This document shows positions 1 to 4,227 of a stretch of 6,940 nt of DNA, one piece after another. The stretch is taken from the NCBI GenBank assembly GCA_035553355.1, contig DATMJW010000079.1:1-6940 (forward strand). Reading direction: 5' to 3'. A program made the translations under genes and the position numbers. Source of the DNA: Gaiellasilicea sp035553355. GTDB lineage: Bacteria; Actinomycetota; Thermoleophilia; Gaiellales; Gaiellaceae. A model generated the notes under the pieces. The model ran no database searches, was not told where the DNA came from, and was given only the letters and a program-made list of their open reading frames with translations. Numbering within the stretch: the first letter of the stretch is position 1; the number at the start of each line of letters is the position of its first letter.

Positions 1-501
1 CTCGAAGGGACACGGCCGCTGCTGCTCGAGATCCAGGCGCTCGTGGCGCCGACCGACCTCGCGATGCCGCGGCGCGTCGGGACCGGCGTCGACCCGAAGC
101 GGCTCGCGATGATCGTCGCCGTCCTCTCGCGCCATGCGGGCGTCGCCCTCGGCTCCGCGGACGTCTTCGTGAACGTGGCCGGCGGGCTTCGGATCGACGA
201 GCCCGGGGCGGATCTCGCGATCGCGCTCGCGATCGCGTCGGCCGCGCGCGGCGCGCCGGTCCGCGACGGCCTCGTGGCATTCGGCGAGATCGGCCTCACC
301 GGGAGGCTCCGGGTCGCGGCGCAGTCGGAGCGGCGGCTCGAGGAGTGCGCGAAGCTCGGCGTCGCCGCCGCCGTAGCCCCGAAGGGGACGCGCAGCCGGA
401 GCTCGCTCGTGCTGCGCGAGGTCGAGACGCTCCGCGAGGCCGCGGGCACGGCGCTCGAGCGTGTCGCTCCTGCGGGGTCTTCACAAAATCCCCGCAAATA
501 G
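1..501 (+). CDS. radA: DNA repair protein RadA/Sms, C-terminal part (5' end outside window)
   Basis: The reading frame is open from the first base and ends at TAG 499-501, giving 166 residues. This is the Lon-protease-like C-terminal domain of RadA, a RecA-related ATPase that promotes branch migration during recombinational repair in the cytoplasm. Family signatures seen: E-G-T-R-P-L-L near residues 2-8, P-R-R-x-G-T-G-x-D-x-x-R-L at 23-35, V-N-V-A-G-G-L-R at 58-64, E-P-G-A-D-L-A at 67-73 and F-G-E-I-G-L-T-G-R-L-R at 94-104. As known for RadA, the catalytic Ser of true Lon proteases is replaced in the E-P-x-A-D-L motif. RadA is usually about 450 residues, so roughly 285 residues, including the zinc finger, Walker motifs and KNRFG motif, lie outside the window. 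GTG at 43 is internal, not the real start. The C-terminus ends in a short tail (residues 157-166) that looks unconserved. Confidence 0.93.
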   Translation, partial: LEGTRPLLLEIQALVAPTDLAMPRRVGTGVDPKRLAMIVAVLSRHAGVALGSADVFVNVAGGLRIDEPGADLAIALAIASAARGAPVRDGLVAFGEIGLTGRLRVAAQSERRLEECAKLGVAAAVAPKGTRSRSSLVLREVETLREAAGTALERVAPAGSSQNPRK

Positions 502-531
502 CAGCTTTCGCTGCGAAAAGTATCGCTTTTC
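501..531 (+). terminator. Two tandem small hairpins after radA, weak terminator candidate
   Basis: Immediately after the radA stop there are two short inverted repeats. GCAGC (501-505) pairs with GCTGC (510-514) around a TTTC loop. GAAAAG (515-520) pairs with CTTTTC (526-531) around a 5-nt loop. The second stem is A/T-rich, which is unusual here. There is no uninterrupted T-run, so intrinsic termination is uncertain. They may instead simply separate radA transcription from the carD promoter. Confidence 0.25.
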
Positions 532-541
532 CAGGGGTTTC

Positions 542-550
542 TGCTAGAGT
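542..550 (+). promoter_or_regulatory. Possible extended -10 promoter of carD
   Basis: TGCTAGAGT reads as an extended -10 element (TG, one base, then TAGAGT, 4 of 6 matches to TATAAT). It lies in the more A/T-rich part of the radA–carD gap, 93 nt before the carD start. No convincing -35 hexamer is seen at 16-18 nt spacing, where the sequence is around ATCGCT. If used, transcription would begin near 557, directly in front of the hairpin at 560-588. Confidence 0.35.
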
Positions 551-559
551 CACTCCTGC

Positions 560-588
560 ACGCCGGGGGCTTCCACGCCGCCCGGCGT
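560..588 (+). promoter_or_regulatory. Strong GC hairpin in the carD leader
   Basis: ACGCCGGG (560-567) is the exact complement of CCCGGCGT (581-588). The stem continues with GGC (568-570) against GCC (577-579), leaving one bulged G at 580 and a 6-nt loop TTCCAC. That is 11 base pairs, nearly all G-C. No T-run follows, so a simple terminator is unlikely. It would sit at or within a few bases of the 5' end of the carD transcript if the 542-550 promoter is real, where it could stabilise the RNA or affect initiation. Confidence 0.45.
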
Positions 589-642
589 CTTCAGTGAATC
601 AGCGACGACGCAGCCTTTCGCGCTGCGCACAGGGAGGCTTGC

Positions 643-1191
643 TTGTTCGACGTCGGCGACAAGGTGGTGTATCCCCACCACGGGGCAGGCACGGTCATCA
701 AGAAGGAAAAGCGCGAGATCCTGGGGCAGACGCGCGAGTACCTGACCATTCAGATCCTGCACAACGACATGACCGTGAACGTGCCCGTCGAGAACGCCGA
801 GAAGGTCGGCCTGCGCACCGTGATCGACGAGGACCTCGTCAATCAGGTCGTGAAGGCGCTCACCGGCGGCTCCACGGAGATGCCGAAGAACTGGAACCGG
901 CGCTTCAAGCACAACCGGGACAAGATGAAGACGGGCGACATCTTCGAGCTCGCGGAGGTCGTCAAGAACCTGTCGCTCCGCGACCACGAGAAGGGTCTCT
1001 CGACGGGCGAGAAGCAGATGTTCGTGAAGGCGAAGAAGATCCTCGCCTCCGAGCTGATGTACGCGAAGGGGCTCGACGAGGAAGGCGCGGCCGAGTGGCT
1101 CGACGGCGTGCTCGCCGGCGTCGGCGACAAGCCGAAGAAGAAGCCGGCCGCCAAGTCGTCCTCGAAGGCCAAGGCCGCGGCCGCCGCGTAG
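643..1191 (+). CDS. carD: CarD family transcriptional regulator
   Basis: This 182-residue protein matches CarD, which binds the RNA polymerase beta subunit and stabilises the open promoter complex, notably at rRNA promoters in mycobacteria. The N-terminal polymerase-interaction domain begins F-D-V-G-D-K-V-V-Y-P-H-H-G-A-G (residues 2-16). The DNA-binding half contains N-W-N-R-R-F-K (83-89); Trp84 lines up with the Trp (W85 in M. tuberculosis) that wedges at the upstream edge of the -10 element. Residues 163-182 form a Lys/Ala-rich tail beyond the conserved core, possibly a nonspecific DNA contact. The start is TTG at 643, chosen because AGGGAGG (631-637) lies 5 nt upstream and family members begin with this F-D-V-G-D motif. 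It is followed by ispD after 19 nt, the order common in actinobacteria. Confidence 0.95.
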   Translation: MFDVGDKVVYPHHGAGTVIKKEKREILGQTREYLTIQILHNDMTVNVPVENAEKVGLRTVIDEDLVNQVVKALTGGSTEMPKNWNRRFKHNRDKMKTGDIFELAEVVKNLSLRDHEKGLSTGEKQMFVKAKKILASELMYAKGLDEEGAAEWLDGVLAGVGDKPKKKPAAKSSSKAKAAAAA

Positions 1192-1210
1192 CGCTCGGCC
1201 GCCCCCGGAC

Positions 1211-1876
1211 ATGAGCGTCTGGGCGCTCCTCGTCGCCGCCGGCAGAGGTGACCGGCTGGGCGAGGAGCGCCCGAAGGCGTTCGTGCGGCTGGGGGAGCTG
1301 CCGCTCCTCGCGGAGCCGCTGCGCCGGCTGGACGAGTCGTCCTGGATCGACGCCGTCGTGGTCGCCGCGCCGCCGGGATGGGAGGAGCCGGCGATCCTCG
1401 TCGCGGAGGAGCTCTCGGCGACGAAGGTCGTCGCGTGCGTCACCGGCGGTGCGACGCGCGCCGACTCCGTTCGCGCCGCCCTCGAGGAGGTCGGCGACGA
1501 CGCCCTGGTCACCGTCGTCCACGACGCGGCGCGTCCGCTCGTGACCGACGACGTGCTCGAGCGCGTGCTCGCGCCGCTCTCGGAAGGGTGGGACGGCGTC
1601 GTGCCGGCGCTCCCCCTCGCCGACACCGTCAAGCGCGTCGAGGGCGAACGCGTCGTCGAGACCGTCGACCGCGGCGGCCTCTACGCCGTTCAGACGCCGC
1701 AGGCGTTCCTCGCGCCGGTGCTGCGCGACGCCCACCGCGGCGACAGCGACGGCGCGACCGACTGCTCGTCGCTCGTGGAGCGCCGTGGTGGCCGCGTCAA
1801 GGTCGTCGCCGGCGACCCGCGGCTGCTCAAGGTGACGGCGCCGGCGGACCTGGCGCTCGTGGAGTCGTGGCTGTGA
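1211..1876 (+). CDS. ispD: 2-C-methyl-D-erythritol 4-phosphate cytidylyltransferase
   Basis: IspD joins CTP to 2-C-methyl-D-erythritol 4-phosphate, giving CDP-methylerythritol and pyrophosphate in the cytosolic MEP route to isoprenoids. The 221 residues have family-normal length. Motifs in order: the nucleotide loop A-A-G-R-G-D-R-L-G at 9-17 followed by P-K-A at 21-23 (Arg15 and Lys22 correspond to the catalytic Arg and Lys), V-H-D-A-A-R-P at 103-109, A-D-T-V-K at 137-141, Q-T-P-Q at 161-164, and G-D-x-R-L-L-K-V-T at 201-209 with the conserved Lys207. The usual T-D-D-A-S-L-V-E appears as T-D-C-S-S-L-V-E (183-190). ATG 1211 places the first beta strand directly before the loop. No strong Shine-Dalgarno is seen, so coupling to carD is plausible. 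The stop overlaps the ispF start (GTGA). Confidence 0.96.
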   Translation: MSVWALLVAAGRGDRLGEERPKAFVRLGELPLLAEPLRRLDESSWIDAVVVAAPPGWEEPAILVAEELSATKVVACVTGGATRADSVRAALEEVGDDALVTVVHDAARPLVTDDVLERVLAPLSEGWDGVVPALPLADTVKRVEGERVVETVDRGGLYAVQTPQAFLAPVLRDAHRGDSDGATDCSSLVERRGGRVKVVAGDPRLLKVTAPADLALVESWL

Positions 1877-2361
1877 CGCCCCACGAGCTCCGCATCGGCC
1901 TCGGCGTCGACGCGCACGCGCTCGCGGAGGGCGTCCGCCTCGTCCTCGGCGGGGTCGAGCTCGACTTCCCACGCGGTCTCGCCGGCCACTCCGACGGCGA
2001 CGTGATCGCCCACGCCCTCACGGATGCGCTGCTCGGCGCCGCAGGCCTCGGCGACATCGGGTCGCTCTTCCCGTCCGGCGACGAGCGCTGGCGCGGCGCC
2101 AATTCGCTCGACCTCCTCGCCGAGGCCTACGCGCAGGTTCGCGCGGCGGGGTATGCGCTCGTGAACGCCGACTGCGTGCTGGTCGGCGAGGAGCCGCGGA
2201 TCGCGCCGCACCGGCAGGCGATGCGGGAGCGGCTCGCGACCGCGCTCGGGGTGGAGCCCGCGCGCGTCAACGTCCGTGCGACCACGACCGACCGCCTCGG
2301 CTTCACGGGGCGTGGTGAAGGGCTCGCGGCCGAGGCCGTCGCCCTCCTCGAGCGCGCGTGA
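1873..2361 (+). CDS. ispF: 2-C-methyl-D-erythritol 2,4-cyclodiphosphate synthase
   Basis: IspF cyclises CDP-methylerythritol 2-phosphate to the 2,4-cyclodiphosphate with release of CMP, two steps after IspD in the MEP pathway. It acts as a homotrimer with a divalent metal. At 162 residues it has the normal length. The metal ligands are visible: Asp13 and His15 in G-V-D-A-H, and His47 in D-V-I-A-H-A-L-T-D. Other signatures are G-H-S-D-G-D (38-43), G-D-I-G-x-L-F-P, N-A-D-C-V-L, and the C-terminal T-T-T-D-R-L-G-F-T-G-R-G-E-G. I chose GTG at 1873 because it forms a GTGA overlap with the ispD stop; GTG at 1867 is also in frame and would add two residues. The end forms another GTGA overlap with the next gene. 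Confidence 0.96.
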   Translation: MTPHELRIGLGVDAHALAEGVRLVLGGVELDFPRGLAGHSDGDVIAHALTDALLGAAGLGDIGSLFPSGDERWRGANSLDLLAEAYAQVRAAGYALVNADCVLVGEEPRIAPHRQAMRERLATALGVEPARVNVRATTTDRLGFTGRGEGLAAEAVALLERA

Positions 2362-3080
2362 AGCTCGTCCGTTACGCCGACCGTCCCGACCTGCTGGAGC
2401 GGCGGTACGTGGAGCTGTCGCTCCCGACCTTCCCGGAGTACATGCACCACAACGAGCCCGGGAGCCGATTCTGGGGACGCCTCTACGAGCGTTTCCCGGA
2501 GTTCCAGCTGGCGCTCCTCGACGGAGACGCGCTCGCCGCCGAATGCCACGCCGTACCCGTCCACTGGGACGGCACCACGGCGGGGCTTCCGGAGGGATGG
2601 GACGCGGCGTTCGTCGACGGGATGACGTCGGACCGAGAGCCGACGGCGCTCTCGGCGCTCGCGATCAGCGTCCACCCGTCGCGGCAGGGGCAGCAGCTGT
2701 CGTCGCGGATGATCGGGGCGTTCCGCGACGCGGCGCGCGAGGCCGGGCTCGAGCACGTGATCGCGCCCGTGCGGCCGACGCTGAAGGCGCGCTACCCGCT
2801 GATCCCGATCGAGCGCTACGTCCTCTGGCGGCGCGCGGACGGGTCGCACTTCGACCCGTGGCTGCGCATCCACGAGCGCGTCGGCGGCGAGATCCTCGCG
2901 CCGTGCCCGCGGTCGATGTTCATGCAGGCGCCGGCCGCGGAGTGGGAGCAGTGGATCGGGATGCCGCTACCGGAGGACGGCGAGTACGTGTTCCCCGGCG
3001 CGCTCGCGCCGCTCGTCGTTCGCGACGGCATCGGCACGCACGTCGAACCCAACGTGTGGGTCAGGCACTCGCCGGGCTAG
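2358..3080 (+). CDS. GNAT-like N-acetyltransferase of unknown substrate
   Basis: This 240-residue soluble protein has the core of a GNAT acyltransferase. Beta strand plus acetyl-CoA loop appear at residues 101-119 (L-A-I-S-V-H-P-S-R-Q-G-Q-Q-L, a variant of the R/Q-x-x-G-x-G/A motif A), followed by a helix with R-D-A-A-R-E-A-G at 123-130 and a strand V-I-A-P-V-R-P at 134-140. The region after 165 (D-P-W-L-R-I-H-E-R-V-G-G-E-I-L) is the usual end of the fold. About 50 more C-terminal residues follow. The substrate cannot be read from sequence. Its GTG start overlaps the ispF stop by 4 nt, so it is very likely co-translated with the MEP genes, though I know no role for it in that pathway. In many actinobacteria cysS follows ispF instead. 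The gene converges on mutY with overlapping stop codons. Confidence 0.75.
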   Translation: MKLVRYADRPDLLERRYVELSLPTFPEYMHHNEPGSRFWGRLYERFPEFQLALLDGDALAAECHAVPVHWDGTTAGLPEGWDAAFVDGMTSDREPTALSALAISVHPSRQGQQLSSRMIGAFRDAAREAGLEHVIAPVRPTLKARYPLIPIERYVLWRRADGSHFDPWLRIHERVGGEILAPCPRSMFMQAPAAEWEQWIGMPLPEDGEYVFPGALAPLVVRDGIGTHVEPNVWVRHSPG

Positions 3081-3086
3081 CCCGGC
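3071..3086. repeat. Perfect 16-bp palindrome holding both convergent stop codons
   Basis: GCCGGGCTAGCCCGGC is its own reverse complement. The plus-strand TAG (3078-3080) of the GNAT gene and the minus-strand TAG (3077-3079) of mutY share the central CTAG. As RNA either transcript could form a 6-bp GC stem with a CTAG loop. The proteins end S-P-G and L-P-G, so codon choice (CCG GGC and CCG GGC) helps build the symmetry. It may slow or stop polymerase from both sides, but there is no T-run on either strand. Confidence 0.6.
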
Positions 3087-3805
3087 AGCGCGACGACGTC
3101 GCCGCACAGAGCGACGAGGCCGTCGCGCGCGAGGGCGCGGACTGCCTCCTCGTCCAGCTCCGCGAGCGGCCGTGGCCGCTCCACGACGAGCCGCAGCGCG
3201 GCGGCGCGCCGCTGGCGGAACGACCCGTCGAACCGCGACTGCTTCCGCAGCGGCTCGTACCGCCGGCCGCGGGAGGGGCACCGTCCGGCCAGCGGGCACG
3301 CGTCGCAGCGGGGGACGCGGGCGAGGCAGATCGTCGCTCCGAGGTCGAACAGCGCCTGGAGCGCCCCCGGCCCGAACCGATGCCCCGTCCGCTCCTGGAT
3401 GCGAGCGACGTTCGTGTCGACCGGGAGCACCGCCTCGCCCCACGCCTGGTTCCTGATCGCGGCTGACGTGTACGGCCCGACACCGGGCAGCTCCGTGAGG
3501 TCGTCGGGCCACCCCGTCCGAGCGACGACCGCGGCCGCGCCGTGCAGGTTCAGCGCGCGGCGGTTGTACCCGAGCCCCTGCCACTCGCGGATCACGTCGG
3601 CCGGCGAGGCGGCTGCGAGCGCAGCCGGCGTCGGCCACCGCTCGAGCCACGCCAGGTACCGCGGAACCACCCGCTCCACCTGCGTCTGGTGCAGCATCAC
3701 CTCCGAGACGAGGATCGCGTACGGGTCGGTAGTAGAACGCCACGGAAGGGAGCGACCAGAATCGCTAAACCAAGCGAGAAGAGCAGCTTCGACGGTGTCA
3801 GTCAC
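3077..3805 (-). CDS. mutY: MutY-type A/G-specific adenine glycosylase, short form without NUDIX domain
   Basis: This 242-residue protein is a helix-hairpin-helix base-excision glycosylase with an iron-sulfur cluster; MutY removes adenine mispaired with 8-oxoguanine or guanine. Seen: P-W-R at 21-23, D-P-Y-A-I at 27-31, S-E-V-M-L-H-Q-T-Q at 34-42 with catalytic Glu35, hairpin L-P-G-V-G-P-Y-T at 106-113, catalytic Asp130 in V-D-T-N-V, and cluster Cys160, Cys167, Cys170, Cys176 (C-X6-C-X2-C-X5-C). It lacks the C-terminal NUDIX-like domain that reads 8-oxoguanine in the 350-residue E. coli protein, so specificity is less certain. G-L-G-Y-N-R-R-A has Asn81 where Tyr is common. The start is GTG at 3805, the only start candidate before the in-frame TGA at 3818-3820; no clear Shine-Dalgarno precedes it. 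Codons 1-26 differ sharply in base use from the rest, suggesting a replaced 5' end. Confidence 0.88.
   Translation of the reverse strand: MTDTVEAALLAWFSDSGRSLPWRSTTDPYAILVSEVMLHQTQVERVVPRYLAWLERWPTPAALAAASPADVIREWQGLGYNRRALNLHGAAAVVARTGWPDDLTELPGVGPYTSAAIRNQAWGEAVLPVDTNVARIQERTGHRFGPGALQALFDLGATICLARVPRCDACPLAGRCPSRGRRYEPLRKQSRFDGSFRQRRAAALRLVVERPRPLAELDEEAVRALARDGLVALCGDVVALPG
3717..3735. other. Candidate element/chromosome junction inside mutY
   Basis: Codon usage in mutY changes abruptly at about 3727/3728, between the Thr26 and Asp27 codons. Reading from the start, 13 of codons 6-25 end in A or T, whereas only 1 of codons 27-55 does. The change falls at the conserved D-P-Y-A-I motif, the kind of constrained sequence an integrase could use as core site while restoring the gene. 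Exact crossover bases cannot be fixed from one end. This is inference; a second copy of the core would be expected outside the window. Confidence 0.35.
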
Positions 3806-3836
3806 GGCAACGAAAGTTCAGGGTGTCGACGCACTA

Positions 3837-3878
3837 GAGGCGCCGTGCGAACATCGCGCGAACATAAACGAGGCGCCG
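3837..3878. repeat. Nested direct repeats between mutY and the helix-turn-helix gene
   Basis: An outer pair GAGGCGCCG at 3837-3845 and 3870-3878 (period 33 nt) encloses an inner pair GCGAACAT at 3847-3854 and 3858-3865 (period 11 nt). Both periods are whole multiples of 11 nt, close to a helical turn, so bound proteins would lie on one face of the DNA. The outer repeat contains the palindrome GGCGCC. The block sits in the divergent gap between mutY and the small DNA-binding protein gene. It overlaps a weak minus-strand -10 candidate for mutY (TATGTT, complement of 3861-3866). Likely roles are operator or recombinase/excisionase arm-type sites. Confidence 0.6.
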
Positions 3879-3886
3879 GAGCGGCC

Positions 3887-3895
3887 GGAGGAAGG
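3887..3895 (+). promoter_or_regulatory. Strong Shine-Dalgarno pointing to GTG 3902, not to the helix-turn-helix start
   Basis: GGAGGAAGG lies 6 nt before GTG 3902, ideal spacing. GTG 3902 opens a 50-codon frame, not the frame of the downstream DNA-binding protein, whose GTG at 3928 is 32 nt from this site and has no site of its own. See the leader frame at 3902-4054. Confidence 0.5.
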
Positions 3896-3901
3896 TTCGC
3901 T

Positions 3902-4054
3902 GTGAATCCGCCTACGTTCATCTGGCAGTGCCAGAGACCCTACTTCTCGAGCGTGACCAAGCGGCTTGGCGGCTCGGTGTCTCCGTCGCCACCCTCGACC
4001 GCGTCCGTGCACGCGGCGAGATCGGCTGCGTCCGCGTCGGAGGGAGGCTCGTGA
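3902..4054 (+). CDS. Small leader frame overlapping the helix-turn-helix gene
   Basis: From GTG 3902 to TGA 4052-4054 there is a 50-residue frame (start M-N-P-P-T-F-I-W-Q) with an excellent ribosome site. It overlaps the excisionase-like gene in another frame for 127 nt. Its later part is low-complexity Ser/Ala/Pro and resembles a frame shadow, so no product function is proposed. Either it is translated as a leader that delivers ribosomes to GTG 3928, or the true helix-turn-helix protein starts here and a one-base indel between 3902 and 3928 hides this. Confidence 0.3.
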   Translation: MNPPTFIWQCQRPYFSSVTKRLGGSVSPSPPSTASVHAARSAASASEGGS

Positions 4055-4227
4055 GGTTCAGGCCCGAGCATCTCGAGGAGTATCTCGCGCGCCGCGCGGT
4101 CGAGCCGCAGCTCGACGCGCCGCCGCGCGAGGAGGCGCGGGCGCTCGCGCCGGTGCGTCGGCCGCGCGCGCACAGGACGTCCGTTCCCTCGGTCGTTGAG
4201 CGCGGGCGCGAGCGGAGGAGGGGGTAG
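3928..4227 (+). CDS. Excisionase-like helix-turn-helix DNA-binding protein (HTH_17/MerR-type)
   Basis: This 99-residue basic protein begins with a compact winged helix-turn-helix. Residues 5-53 run L-L-L-E-R-D-Q-A-A-W-R-L-G-V-S (first helix and turn), then T-L-D-R-V-R-A-R-G-E-I (recognition helix), then the wing V-R-V-G-G-R-L-V-R-F and the closing helix P-E-H-L-E-E-Y-L. This is the pattern of excisionases and small regulators next to tyrosine recombinases, which bend DNA at attachment sites and bias recombination to excision. Residues 54-99 are Arg/Pro-rich with no recognisable fold. GTG at 3928 is used because it directly precedes the domain, but it lacks a ribosome site. Its TAG overlaps the integrase GTG by one base, so both are probably made from one message. 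Excisionase role is inferred from context. Confidence 0.75.
   Translation: MPETLLLERDQAAWRLGVSVATLDRVRARGEIGCVRVGGRLVRFRPEHLEEYLARRAVEPQLDAPPREEARALAPVRRPRAHRTSVPSVVERGRERRRG

Noticed and set aside
345..1214. Long plus-strand frame of 289 codons across the radA end and carD
   Set aside because: It is Arg/Gly-rich without any family motif, and overlaps radA and carD, both of which are clearly real. Such frames are typical shadows in GC-rich DNA.
550..1632. Long minus-strand frames over carD, ispD and ispF
   Set aside because: They lie antisense to genes with full catalytic motifs, show low-complexity composition and have no plausible ribosome sites.
2276..3466. 396-codon plus-strand frame across the GNAT gene and antisense to mutY
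   Set aside because: It is Arg/Ala-rich shadow sequence; the GNAT and mutY frames in the same DNA have recognisable domains.
3811..3845. Plus-strand promoter TTCAGG ... TAGAGG for the helix-turn-helix operon
   Set aside because: The spacing between the two hexamers is only 12 nt, too short for a normal sigma-70 type promoter.
3847..3865. GAACAT copies as a LexA/SOS box
   Set aside because: The actinobacterial SOS box is an inverted repeat of the GAAC-N4-GTTC type. Here the two copies are in the same orientation and no GTTC partner is suitably spaced.
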